A stretch of DNA of 64,000 bases, taken from assembly GCA_947428835.1 (NCBI GenBank), contig CANENE010000001.1, positions 1 through 64,000 on the forward strand, given 5' to 3'. The position numbers and the translations under genes are program-made. Positions within the stretch are counted from its first letter, which is position 1; every line of letters begins with the position of its first letter. The notes beneath the pieces are model-generated. The model had not been told where the DNA came from. It saw only the letters and a program-made list of their open reading frames with translations, and searched no databases. Shown here in pieces: positions 1 through 8,051 of the stretch. Origin of the DNA: an uncultured bacterium. Lineage in GTDB: Bacteria > Cyanobacteriota > Vampirovibrionia > Gastranaerophilales > Gastranaerophilaceae.

Positions 1-136
1 GCTTCTTTGTAATAATCGGCGTGAATGCTGCAACCAAAAGAGAGATGATGATTAAGCTTATCAGAATTTCTATAAGCGAGAAGGCTTTTTTTGTACGCAA
101 AAAGCAAGGCTTGAAAGCCCTTTTAATTTTTTCCAT
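1..136 (-). CDS. Type IV pilin-like prepilin, N-terminal part only
   Basis: Reading leftward from an ATG at 136-134, the frame is open to the window edge, so only about 45 residues are visible. They contain a short basic leader followed by KKAFSLIEILISLIII, the classic class III prepilin signal: a charged leader, Phe at +1, Glu at +5 and a long hydrophobic helix. Pseudopilins and pilins of this type are cleaved and methylated by PilD, then built into type IV pili or a type II secretion pseudopilus. The residue before the predicted cleavage site is Ala instead of the usual Gly, which PilD-type peptidases tolerate in some pilins. Whether this is a major pilin, a minor pilin or a pseudopilin cannot be told from this fragment. 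Confidence 0.75.
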   Translation of the reverse strand, partial: MEKIKRAFKPCFLRTKKAFSLIEILISLIIISLLVAAFTPIITKK

Positions 137-264
137 GTAAAATCCTTTAATTTTTTTGTGCTTCAAAAAAGACGGCAAAACAATTTTGCCATTTTTCATG
201 TTTTATGTGCTATAGTTAATATAAAATTAAGTCACAGTTATAATAACTATATAGTAAATATTAT

Positions 265-295
265 ACTCAAATGTGAAATATGTACAACTCAAATG
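265..295. promoter_or_regulatory. Possible regulator binding repeats upstream of XRE gene
   Basis: The 9-mer ACTCAAATG occurs at 265-273 and again at 287-295, a spacing of 22 bp, or about two helical turns. It lies 40-70 bp upstream of the XRE regulator at 334. Direct repeats on one DNA face in front of an XRE gene suggest autoregulation, but no binding is proven. Confidence 0.3.
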
Positions 296-333
296 AGTAA
301 TTATTTACAAAAGTTCATACATATAGGTTAAAA

Positions 334-618
334 ATGTACGCAGAAAATCTAAAGGCTGTCCGCAAGGCTTTAAAATATTCAGTCAAAGAAATGGCCGAAA
401 TTCTTGAAATCCCTGCAAGAACGCTTGGAGGATACGAAAGAAGCGAAAGAACTGCAGCAATAGAATTAGTCACTCAATTATGTAATAAGTTAAATGTAAA
501 TGCCAATTGGTTTGTAACAGGAAAAGGCAAAATGTTTAATTCAACAACAAACCCCAACAAGGATGAATTAACTATAAGAATTGAAGAAGTTTTAAAAGAA
601 AAAGGACTGATTTACTGA
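334..618 (+). CDS. XRE-family helix-turn-helix regulator
   Basis: A 94-residue protein with an HTH_3 (Cro/CI-type) domain over about residues 4-65, including the helix-turn-helix segment around MAEILEIPARTLGGYERSER. The protein is typical of small DNA-binding repressors of mobile elements, toxin-antitoxin loci or housekeeping switches. The segment after the HTH (NVNANWFVTGKGKMF) resembles the C-terminal part of phage-repressor HTH domains, which often read 'NWLLTGEG'. No peptidase or ligand domain follows. It stands alone between the prepilin gene and a non-coding stretch, with direct repeats upstream that may be its operator. The target genes are unknown. Confidence 0.8.
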   Translation: MYAENLKAVRKALKYSVKEMAEILEIPARTLGGYERSERTAAIELVTQLCNKLNVNANWFVTGKGKMFNSTTNPNKDELTIRIEEVLKEKGLIY

Positions 619-710
619 ATGGCTTTATAGATTGGTGTTTTTACATATACACCACAACCGGATTGCTTCACAACGTTTGCAATGATGATTATTTAAATTA
701 ATGTATAATT

Positions 711-814
711 GCGTCATGTTGAACTTGTTTCAGCATCTGATGTGTTTGTATGCAATAACAGATTTATGCGTTATCGCAAACTTGGTTAGACCCTGAAACA
801 AGTTCAAAGGTGAC
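711..814. repeat. Palindromic intergenic element
   Basis: The arms at about 712-738 and 787-814 are imperfect inverted repeats. The core TTGAACTTGTTTCAG on the left matches CTGAAACAAGTTCAA on the right. A second nested pair (GCAATAAC / GTTATCGC) lies in the loop. The whole 100-bp unit could fold into a long hairpin. The form resembles the small dispersed palindromic repeats (REP or MITE-like) of many bacterial genomes. No second copy is visible in this window. The 619-854 stretch holds nothing else that I can recognise. Confidence 0.55.
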
Positions 815-854
815 GAATGTAAACTGAATTGCGAATTTAAATATCCTGCCTCCC

Positions 855-1740
855 TCAAGTTTCAATCATAAAAGGTCTTTTTTCAAAGAAAGTCGGATAA
901 GCTTCTATATAATCATCCAAATCCCTGTAAAATGCTTCAAAATCCATTCCAATTCCTTCTTTTTTGGGAGTTTGATAAACATTAAAATGATGCAAAATTG
1001 CCCTTGTAATTAAATTCCCAATAGAATTACTTCCTCTCTCATAGGGGGTTTCCTGCGCAATAAGCCAACGGATTGTGGCAACAGATTTTAAAATTTCATC
1101 TAGCGCGAAGGGGGGGGGTCATTTCCATCAAATCATCATATTCGCAGGCAGCCAAATTTATATTGCTAAACATATTTGAAGGTTTAAAGCCATAATCAAT
1201 AATCACAACATTATCATAATTCGGATCTTTATGCATTAATACGGTATTTGCGTGTCTATGCCAGCCATTTGCCTTTGGGCGATAGAATTTTTCAACAGAT
1301 GAATCAACCAAATCGTTATATCTTTCAAAATATTCTTCATATCCTCTTACTTTATCATTCAAAATATACGCAGCGCCATTTTGGGATTTTTTACCCCAAT
1401 CGCTATTGGATTGAATTTTAGAAACATCTTTTTCTGCCTGTTCTATAAGCTCTTCAAAACTTGCACCATCATCTATCATAGAAGACAAAAGATAAATTTC
1501 ATCGTTCATCTTTTTAGCCCATTCCATATCTTTTGAACAATATTTCAATTTTGCAAAACAATTATTAATATCAAGAATTTGTTTGCCGCTTTCATCCAAT
1601 TCAATATCATTTTTAACTGCATCAACTTGCTGTTTTTCAAAGGTATCATTTGGTATTGTTGAAGTAAAACACAAGGGCTTAGTGTAACCTGCAGTATTAA
1701 ATACAGTATTATATAATTTTGGAACTGATAAAATTTTCAT
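855..1740 (-). CDS. Unknown protein, interrupted by a C9 tract frameshift
   Basis: The reading frame from the ATG at 1740 gives 214 residues and stops at 1096, just after a run of nine C (G on the plus strand, 1110-1118). In the next frame the coding sequence continues without a stop from the tract to a TGA at 855-857. This adds about 82 residues that look like real protein (for example SVATIRWLIAQETPYERG and MDFEAFYRDLDDYIEAYP). With eight C the two parts join as one protein of about 294 residues. I recognise no family. There are no membrane segments or signal peptide. The motif NGWHRHANTVLMH precedes a hydrophobic stretch (VVIIDYGF). The break could be a phase-variable switch, a real lesion or a sequencing error at the homopolymer. 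Confidence 0.6.
1110..1118 (-). repeat. Homopolymeric C9 tract inside a gene
   Basis: Nine G on the plus strand (nine C in the coding sense) sit in very AT-rich DNA at the point where the gene at 855-1740 changes frame. Such tracts slip during replication and in other bacteria act as on/off switches for surface genes. Confidence 0.6.
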
Positions 1741-1804
1741 AACTATATAAAAACACTAAAAAATTTTATTGCCCGATTGTAAAGTTATATTACCCCAACC
1801 CACA

Positions 1805-2770
1805 TCAAACCATACTAGCGCCAGATATAACTTCGGTTAATTCTTGGGTGATTTTAGCCTGTCTTGCTTTATTGTATTCAATTGTAAGCGTACTTATCAT
1901 ATCATTTGCATTATTAACAGCAGCACTCATAGCTGTCATTCGAGATGCGAGTTCACTTGCCTGCGCTTCAAGAAGGGCCTGATACAAGATATTTGTAATA
2001 TACATAGGAACGATTTTAATTAAAATTTCTTTTAAATCAGGTAGAAATTCTCCAATTGGTTCTAATTTGTCACAAGGCTTTATATTCAATTCTTCATCCA
2101 ATTCTTTACTTTGGAATTTTTTTATAACATTTTCATCTGTTATAACAGGAAGCATCTGCCAATTTTGGGTTTGATAGCTCATCATATTTTTATATCTTGT
2201 TGTCACAAGCTGAATTGAATCTATTTTGCCTTTTTTAAAATCATTGGCCAGTTTTTGTGCAACAACATAAGCGGAAGTCGAATTAATATCATCTAATAAT
2301 TTACTCCAGGCTTTTTCTATATCAAAATCATAATTATTTCTAAGATTTTTTAAGACACCTACTGCCTTAGAGCCCATTATATAGACTTTTACATTTATTC
2401 CTTTTTTGTTGTATTCTTTGATTAATTTTTCACTGTAACGAATTACATTAGCGCAATATGCACCAGCCAAACCTTTATTAGATGAAATTATAACAAGCCC
2501 TACTGTTTTAATTTCCCTTTCATCAAGCAATAAGACGCTTTCTTTTAGGGCATCTCCTTCTTTAACTTCACTTTTTAAAAAGGCTTTTTTATATTCTTTA
2601 TAGGTTTTTACAAACATCTGATATAATGAACGTGTAAAAGGGCGCGATGCGCGCACAAGGTTTTCTGCCTTTTTGACTTTGGCAGCTGCTACCATTTTCA
2701 TCGCATTTGTAATTTTTTGGGTATTTTTAATGCTTGTTATTCTATCTTTTATATTTCTTAAATTTGCCAT
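1805..2770 (-). CDS. atpG: F-type ATP synthase subunit gamma
   Basis: The central rotor stalk of F1, which turns inside the alpha/beta hexamer and couples proton flow to ATP synthesis. The 321-residue protein has the diagnostic N-terminal helix (RITSIKNTQKITNAMKMVAAAK) and C-terminal helix ending ARQAKITQELTEVISGAS, which form the coiled-coil shaft. It is longer than the typical 285-290-residue bacterial gamma. Extra residues lie near positions 60-85 and 225-255, the latter in the region where cyanobacterial and chloroplast gamma carry their regulatory insert. No Cys pair like the chloroplast redox switch is visible in it. It is the last gene of the operon, only 2 bp after atpA. Genes for beta and epsilon do not follow, as in cyanobacteria where they sit elsewhere. 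Confidence 0.95.
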   Translation of the reverse strand: MANLRNIKDRITSIKNTQKITNAMKMVAAAKVKKAENLVRASRPFTRSLYQMFVKTYKEYKKAFLKSEVKEGDALKESVLLLDEREIKTVGLVIISSNKGLAGAYCANVIRYSEKLIKEYNKKGINVKVYIMGSKAVGVLKNLRNNYDFDIEKAWSKLLDDINSTSAYVVAQKLANDFKKGKIDSIQLVTTRYKNMMSYQTQNWQMLPVITDENVIKKFQSKELDEELNIKPCDKLEPIGEFLPDLKEILIKIVPMYITNILYQALLEAQASELASRMTAMSAAVNNANDMISTLTIEYNKARQAKITQELTEVISGASMV

Positions 2771-2772
2771 AA

Positions 2773-4296
2773 CTATACTTTAAAAATATTTTCCTTAAAT
2801 GTTTTTGTGCATTCAATAAGCGCGGTTTTATCCGTGTCTTCGAGCTTGGAGCCTTCATTTAACCTTTTAACTAAATCGGACATTTGAGCTTCAAAATATT
2901 CAAAAAACTGCTTTTTGAAGCTTTGGATATTTTTATTTTCGACATCATTTAAATAGCCTTCGTTTGCAATAAATATTATTGCTGCCTGCTCAGCTACAGA
3001 CAAAGGGCTATATTGCGGCTGAATTAGAATTTGGGTTAGTTTTTCCCCTTTTAAAAGTTGAGCTTTTGTGGCTGCATCAAGGTCTGATGCGAATTGTGCA
3101 AAAGCTGCAAGCTCCATATACTGCGCCAAATCAAGCCTTAATTGCCCCGCAACTTGTTTGATAGCTTTTGTCTGTGCAGCCCCTCCCACACGGGAAACCG
3201 AAATACCTGCATTGATTGCAGGGCGCTGGCCTGCATTAAATAATCCTGTTTCTAAAAATATCTGCCCGTCGGTAATTGAAATAACATTTGTTGGAATGTA
3301 GGCCGAAACATCCCCTGCCTGTGTTTCAATAATAGGAAGTGCAGTAATTGAGCCGCCTCCTCTTTCGTCGGACAATTTGCAAGCGCGCTCTAATAATCTT
3401 GAATGCAGATAAAATACGTCGCCCGGGTATGCTTCACGTCCGGGAGGTCTTTTAAGAAGAAGACTCATGGCACGGTAAGCTTGAGCGTGCTTTGTTAAAT
3501 CATCATAGATAATTAAAACATGACGGCCCTGTTCCAAAAATTCTTCTGCCATAGCAACCCCGCTAAATGGTGCAATATATTGCAAAGGCGCAGAGTTATC
3601 TGCAGTAGCGGAGACGATTATTGAATATTCCATAGCACCATATTCTTCAAGTGTTCTCGCAAGATGGGCAACAGTTGAGGTTTTTTGCCCGATTGCAACA
3701 TAGATACAGATTACATCTTTTCCTTTTTGGTTAATGATTGTATCGATTGCTATGGCTGTTTTTCCCGTTTGTCTGTCGCCGATTATAAGCTCTCTTTGGC
3801 CTCTTCCGATAGGTGTTAGAGCATCAATAGCACTAAGCCCTGTTTGAAGAGGTTCAAAAACAGATTTTCTTTCAATAATACCTGGTGCTATTCTTTCAAT
3901 CGGACGTCTTTTTATAGTTGTAATTTCGCCTTTTCCATCAAGCGCAGCGCCATTTGGATCAACAATTCTTCCGATTAATTCGTCTCCAACTGGAGTGGAA
4001 GCGATTTTTCCGGTGGCGCGGACTAAAGTTCCTTCTTTTATCTTTGTATAATCACCAAGAATTACAACACCAACATTATCTTCTTCAAGGTTTAAAGCCA
4101 TGCCTAGTGTTTGATTTCCGTCATCAAATTCTACAAGTTCACTTGACATAATATTTCTTAAGCCATATATTCTTGCAATACCGTCTGCAACTTCAATTAC
4201 GTTTCCTGTGTTTTCCACTTGAAGCTTGCTTTCAAAGCTTTCGATTTTGGATTTAATGATTTTTGTAATTTCGGAACTGTTTATTGTTGGTGCCAT
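2773..4296 (-). CDS. atpA: F-type ATP synthase subunit alpha
   Basis: The 507-residue alpha subunit of F1, with non-catalytic nucleotide sites alternating with beta. It has the N-terminal beta-barrel, the P-loop [11 protein letters not shown] at about residues 170-180, and the signature [17 protein letters not shown] near residue 365. Length and motifs match the family without gaps. It lies between atpH and atpG with 6 bp and 2 bp spacing, so it is translated as part of one ATP synthase transcript. The arginine finger region (SVSRVGG) is intact, which supports a working enzyme. Confidence 0.97.
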   Translation of the reverse strand: MAPTINSSEITKIIKSKIESFESKLQVENTGNVIEVADGIARIYGLRNIMSSELVEFDDGNQTLGMALNLEEDNVGVVILGDYTKIKEGTLVRATGKIASTPVGDELIGRIVDPNGAALDGKGEITTIKRRPIERIAPGIIERKSVFEPLQTGLSAIDALTPIGRGQRELIIGDRQTGKTAIAIDTIINQKGKDVICIYVAIGQKTSTVAHLARTLEEYGAMEYSIIVSATADNSAPLQYIAPFSGVAMAEEFLEQGRHVLIIYDDLTKHAQAYRAMSLLLKRPPGREAYPGDVFYLHSRLLERACKLSDERGGGSITALPIIETQAGDVSAYIPTNVISITDGQIFLETGLFNAGQRPAINAGISVSRVGGAAQTKAIKQVAGQLRLDLAQYMELAAFAQFASDLDAATKAQLLKGEKLTQILIQPQYSPLSVAEQAAIIFIANEGYLNDVENKNIQSFKKQFFEYFEAQMSDLVKRLNEGSKLEDTDKTALIECTKTFKENIFKV

Positions 4297-4302
4297 AGCG
4301 TA

Positions 4303-4854
4303 TTATACCTTTCTTAAAGTATTTGTTTTAAGTGTTTCAAATTTATTTTTCAAGCTCAAATCTATTACATTATCTTGCCATTTAACAATAAAACCTGCAA
4401 GAATTTCTTTATCGATTGAGCATTTCAAGCTGATTTTGCTATTTAATTTCTTTTCTAATTTTTCTATTATTTTTTTGATTTGACTTTCTTCTATTTCAAC
4501 TGCGCTTATCAAATTAACTTCTTTGATTTTATTATATTCATCCAATTTTTGGCAAAAAACCTCTATTATCAAAGGCAAACAAGAAAATCTGTTTTCTTTA
4601 AACAAAGTCAAAAGAAAGTTTAAAGTAAGATTGTCGATTCTACCTTCAAAAGTTTCTAATATAACCTTTTCTTTTTCATCAGATGAAATAATCGGATGCA
4701 AAAAGAAGGATTTTAATTCGAGCGAAGAAGCATTTGAAGAAAAAACAGCCTTTTCAATTTCAATTAATTCTTCTTTTATTTGGTTTACGTCTGCTTTTTT
4801 TTCGATAACCGCTTCAAAAAAAGCAAGTGCGTATCTTTTTGCTATTTTCAGCAT
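4303..4854 (-). CDS. atpH: F-type ATP synthase subunit delta
   Basis: A 183-residue delta (OSCP-like) subunit that links the peripheral b/b' stalk to the top of F1. It begins IAKRYALAFFEAVIEK, the conserved N-terminal helix of the family, and ends with the C-terminal domain motif ILAGFIVKWQDNVIDLSLKN, comparable to 'GGfvlrigdkviDgSvr'. The start overlaps the end of the b-subunit gene by 7 bp, indicating translational coupling. Delta is poorly conserved in sequence, but position and both end motifs make the assignment secure. Confidence 0.93.
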   Translation of the reverse strand: MLKIAKRYALAFFEAVIEKKADVNQIKEELIEIEKAVFSSNASSLELKSFFLHPIISSDEKEKVILETFEGRIDNLTLNFLLTLFKENRFSCLPLIIEVFCQKLDEYNKIKEVNLISAVEIEESQIKKIIEKLEKKLNSKISLKCSIDKEILAGFIVKWQDNVIDLSLKNKFETLKTNTLRKV

Positions 4855-5378
4855 ATTTGTGCTCCTTTTGAAGAAAGTATTTCAATATCCTCCAGTTCTT
4901 CTATTGCATTTTGGATTATTTTTTTATGATATTTTGCGCCTTGATTACCAATTAGCAAATTTTCTATCTCAAATTTTGCAAGATTAACCGAAGCAAAAAA
5001 AATATCGGATGTTGTTTTTTCTTTAATTTTTTCAAAATCCATAGTTTTTGAAAGAGCAAGCTTTTCTTTTATATCTTGTTTTTTAGTTTTAACTTCTTCA
5101 TCCATTATCTTTAATTGCGCACTAATAGAATCTTTAGCGTTATTTAAGATTTCATCTTTAAGCTTATTTGTATCTTTAACGGATTTTTTAACTTCCGTAT
5201 AGCTGTTAATAACGCTTTTTGTGTCGCTTTCACTTTTTTGGACTTTATATGTGATATCATCTGTCATTTTATCTATAATTTTTGTAAGCGAAAACTTGCG
5301 CACTATCCAAATTAAAGTAAAAAGTACGATTAAAAAATTTATCAGATTTGTTTCTATTATTTTTTCAAAAAGTGTCAT
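4848..5378 (-). CDS. atpF: F-type ATP synthase subunit b
   Basis: A 176-residue peripheral stalk subunit with one N-terminal membrane helix (about residues 10-28, INFLIVLFTLIWIVRKF) followed by a long charged helix that would dimerise with b'. The sequence of b subunits is weakly conserved. The call rests on topology and on its place between b' (2 bp upstream) and delta (7-bp overlap). In cyanobacteria the gene next to delta is b (AtpF) and the one next to c is b', and I follow that convention. Confidence 0.88.
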   Translation of the reverse strand: MTLFEKIIETNLINFLIVLFTLIWIVRKFSLTKIIDKMTDDITYKVQKSESDTKSVINSYTEVKKSVKDTNKLKDEILNNAKDSISAQLKIMDEEVKTKKQDIKEKLALSKTMDFEKIKEKTTSDIFFASVNLAKFEIENLLIGNQGAKYHKKIIQNAIEELEDIEILSSKGAQIC

Positions 5379-5380
5379 AA

Positions 5381-5857
5381 TTAGCTTATACCAAGATACT
5401 CTTCTATTTTATTGTCATTATCCTTGATTTCAATATCTTCTTTTAAGATTTTAGATGCAATCAATTTAGCAATTTGTACAATTTCTTCTTTTGCTTCTGA
5501 TTTTGCCAATCTGCTTTCATCCAAAAGCTTATTTTTATTGATTTCAAGAGTCTTTTTGGCTTCATCTTGAGATGATGTTATTGCATAATCAATTTCTTTT
5601 TTATATTTTTCAACTTCACTTGTATAAAGCTCATTTGCATTTTGTCTTGCAATATTAAGCTTATTTTCTTTTTCTTGTTTGAGTTGAACTATTTTATCGC
5701 TAGTCTGCGCTTTAGTTAGTTCGTTTTTTTCTAAATAAGCCTGTCTTTTTTCAATTATATCTGTTATAGGGCGAAAAAGAATAAGTTTAATTAAAATTAA
5801 AAAAACTAAAAAGCTTATAAATGCAACAATAAAAGTTCCATCGATTTGCATCAACAT
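5381..5857 (-). CDS. F-type ATP synthase subunit b' (second b-type subunit)
   Basis: A 158-residue protein with one N-terminal membrane helix (FIVAFISFLVFLILIKLILF, about residues 8-27), then RPITDIIEKRQAYLE and a long lysine- and glutamate-rich helix. This is the b/b' architecture. Having two different b-type genes in a row (this one and 4848-5378) is characteristic of photosynthetic bacteria and their relatives, where b and b' form a heterodimeric stator. It lies 12 bp after the c-subunit gene, the normal position of b' in cyanobacteria. Confidence 0.88.
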   Translation of the reverse strand: MLMQIDGTFIVAFISFLVFLILIKLILFRPITDIIEKRQAYLEKNELTKAQTSDKIVQLKQEKENKLNIARQNANELYTSEVEKYKKEIDYAITSSQDEAKKTLEINKNKLLDESRLAKSEAKEEIVQIAKLIASKILKEDIEIKDNDNKIEEYLGIS

Positions 5858-5869
5858 TGATTTAACTTC

Positions 5870-6112
5870 CTATTTCAATACAAAACCGATTAAAATTACG
5901 ACAAGCAGGGCATAAATTGCACAAGCTTCAATAAGGCCGGCTCCAATATAGAAGTATTTTGAAATTTGACCTTCAACTTCAGGCTGGCGGGCAATACTTT
6001 CAATAATTGTTTTAGTAGCGAGTCCCAAACCGATTGCAGGCCCTAATACACCAAGACCGATTGCAAGACCCATTGCCAAAAATTTCATTGCAGATGTTGA
6101 TAATAATTCCAT
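5870..6112 (-). CDS. atpE: F-type ATP synthase subunit c
   Basis: An 80-residue hairpin proteolipid with two membrane helices joined by the polar loop ARQPE (residues 41-45). The ion-carrying carboxylate is Glu62 in GLIEACAIY. Known Na+-binding c rings carry Gln in helix 1 and Ser/Thr after the Glu (Q...ES/T). Here those positions are Leu29, Ala63 and Cys64, so the ring should carry protons (inference from family knowledge). Length and loop are standard. The gene sits between atpB and b' in the operon with a good ribosome binding site (AAGGAG) upstream. Confidence 0.96.
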   Translation of the reverse strand: MELLSTSAMKFLAMGLAIGLGVLGPAIGLGLATKTIIESIARQPEVEGQISKYFYIGAGLIEACAIYALLVVILIGFVLK

Positions 6113-6139
6113 AATTTATTTCTCCTTTTAATTTAAATT

Positions 6140-6940
6140 CTATTCGTGACCTGCTGCCCCTTGGATATAAGCGCTTGTAAGAAGTGTGAAAACAAGAGCC
6201 TGAATAAAAGCAACAAATATTTCAAAAAACATTACAGGCAAAGGCAAAAGCGAGCCTAAAAATAAGCTTATATTATATACGAAACTGCTTGGAAGCCAAT
6301 TTAAATGGCTTTGGCACCATATATTAATCGCCTCGGGACTTATAAGTGATGCGATTAATCCTCCTAATACCATTATCAGGATTTCGCCTGCCAGGATATT
6401 TGCAAAAAGTCGAAGTGCAAGTGTCAACGGGCGCACAAAATCCTCTAAGATATTAAAAGGTGTCATAAACCAAACAGGGGTAAAATAATGCTTAAAATAA
6501 GATATGCCCTTACTTTTGACACCAGATAATATGTAATACAATAAAACTATAATTGCAAGAGCTGCCGTTACATTAAGGTCATTTGTGGGAGATGCAAGTT
6601 CTGCCGATGATGGAAGATGCACCCAAGGGAACAATTTTAATACTTTAAACGGAACCTGACCAATTAGGTTTCCTGTAATAATAAGCAAAAATAGAGCAAT
6701 TAAAATCGGGGTATGGTTTTTTGCTTCCTTTCCAAGTCCTTTAAGCTGGGAAGAAAAAATTAAAACGATATTTTCAAACACAGCCTGCAATTTAGAAGGG
6801 ATAAGACTTGTTTTATTTGTTGCAAGATATGCAAAAAACAAAATTATTGCCATAGAAGCCCAAAGGGTAATTAATGTATCCATATGCACATTCAACCCAA
6901 AAAAATTAACTATCCAATGTTCACCTATATGAAATTCCAT
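6140..6940 (-). CDS. atpB: F-type ATP synthase subunit a
   Basis: A 266-residue membrane stator with five to six hydrophobic helices. The essential arginine of the family is visible in RPLTLALRLFANILAGE (about residues 167-183), together with the C-terminal helix FVAFIQALVFTLLTSAYI that lines the proton half-channels. It is the first gene of the leftward ATP synthase operon. An atpI gene, which often precedes it in cyanobacteria, is absent. A purine-rich ribosome binding site (AGGGGAGAG) lies about 12 bp upstream of the ATG. Confidence 0.95.
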   Translation of the reverse strand: MEFHIGEHWIVNFFGLNVHMDTLITLWASMAIILFFAYLATNKTSLIPSKLQAVFENIVLIFSSQLKGLGKEAKNHTPILIALFLLIITGNLIGQVPFKVLKLFPWVHLPSSAELASPTNDLNVTAALAIIVLLYYILSGVKSKGISYFKHYFTPVWFMTPFNILEDFVRPLTLALRLFANILAGEILIMVLGGLIASLISPEAINIWCQSHLNWLPSSFVYNISLFLGSLLPLPVMFFEIFVAFIQALVFTLLTSAYIQGAAGHE

Positions 6941-6984
6941 TGATTAAATTAATCTCTCCCCTATCTGAACTTCATTTTAAAACA

Positions 6985-6990
6985 ATTATA
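6985..6990 (-). promoter_or_regulatory. Likely -10 box of the ATP synthase operon
   Basis: On the minus strand TATAAT stands about 45 bp upstream of the atpB start, with a purine-rich ribosome binding site between them. No good -35 box is visible at 16-18 bp. The rest of 6991-7251 is AT-rich and has only a small hairpin at 7103-7120 (CTAAATC / GATTTAG). Confidence 0.4.
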
Positions 6991-7251
6991 CAATAAAATG
7001 CTTAATTCATATAACCGAATTTACAATTATTTTTTCTAACTTATTTTAACACCTACTTGCAATTTTTGGAAATAGTCTTGAGTTATTTTTTTGGGTTACC
7101 TTCTAAATCCAAAGATTTAGATTAAAAGTAGCACAATAAATGCCTGAAATTTAAATCCTTATATTGATGTAAATACCACTCAAAAAAAGTATATTCATAA
7201 TGTAGGTTACATAAATTGGATTAAATCAAATAGTATAATATCGGAGGAGCG

Positions 7252-7965
7252 ATGAGAAGAACAGTTGATTTCAAAAGAAAGCAAAAAGTAATTGTTGTAG
7301 ATGACAAATACGAACACGCTTCAGGAGTTCGCGAACTTGTAAATCTTGAAAACGATTATGAAGTTATTGCAAATGCAGGAAACGCATCAGTTGCAATTTC
7401 ATTAATCAAAAAATACCAGCCTGATCTTGTATTAATGGATGTTAATATGCCTGAAATGGACGGTATTAACGCAATCAGTGAAATTGTTAAATTAAATTTA
7501 AAAACAAGAGTTATTGTTTTAACCGCTTATGATGATGCGGATTTAATTTATAGAGCAATGAAAGTCGGAGCTTGCGGCTATGTATTAAAAACAATGGTTT
7601 CAGCTCAATTAATTAAAGCATTGGATGAAGTTTCAATGGGCAAAATTTATCTTCCTAATGTTTTATGCTCAAAATTCTTTGAATATTTCCAGGAATTTGA
7701 AAGAAACGGCGCCAATATTGAAAACGATGATGATGAAGAAAACTTGCTTCATTATCTTACAAACAGAGAAGAGGAAGTTCTTTCACTATTGCTTGAAGGA
7801 GCAACTTATAAAGATGTTGCAAGAAATTTGTTTATCTCCGAAACTACAGTTAAAACACACGTAAACAATATCTTCCAAAAACTTCAGGTTAAAGAAAAAA
7901 CACAAGCCGTACTTTATGCAATTAATAAAGGTTTTAAACCAAAACAAAAGAAAATTGCAGTATAG
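7252..7965 (+). CDS. NarL/LuxR-type response regulator
   Basis: A 237-residue two-domain regulator. The receiver domain (about residues 12-130) has the acidic pair Asp17/Asp18, phospho-acceptor Asp63 in LVLMDVNMPEMDG, Thr in VIVLTAYDD and Lys in YVLKTMV. The C-terminal LuxR-type helix-turn-helix (about residues 165-230) contains LTNREEEVLSLLLEG and SETTVKTHVNNIFQKL. Phosphorylation would promote dimerisation and DNA binding. A very strong ribosome binding site (GGAGGAG) precedes the start. The histidine kinase just downstream is the probable partner. The regulon is unknown. Confidence 0.93.
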   Translation: MRRTVDFKRKQKVIVVDDKYEHASGVRELVNLENDYEVIANAGNASVAISLIKKYQPDLVLMDVNMPEMDGINAISEIVKLNLKTRVIVLTAYDDADLIYRAMKVGACGYVLKTMVSAQLIKALDEVSMGKIYLPNVLCSKFFEYFQEFERNGANIENDDDEENLLHYLTNREEEVLSLLLEGATYKDVARNLFISETTVKTHVNNIFQKLQVKEKTQAVLYAINKGFKPKQKKIAV

Positions 7966-7986
7966 CTCAAAATAAATAATTAATTT

Positions 7987-8031
7987 CAAGTGGTAAAATG
8001 CGACTTTTTAAAATTTTGCTTTTACCACTTG
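7987..8031 (+). terminator. Hairpin between response regulator and kinase, terminator or attenuator
   Basis: A perfect 12-bp stem (CAAGTGGTAAAA with TTTTACCACTTG) and a 21-nt loop start about 20 bp after the regulator stop codon, followed by ATTTTGT. The T-run is short, so partial read-through into the kinase gene is plausible. Confidence 0.6.
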
Positions 8032-8051
8032 ATTTTGTAATAATAGTATTA

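Noticed and set aside
5870..6112. Sodium-type ATP synthase c ring
   Set aside because: Residues at the known Na+-ligand positions are Leu29, Ala63 and Cys64 instead of Gln and Ser/Thr.
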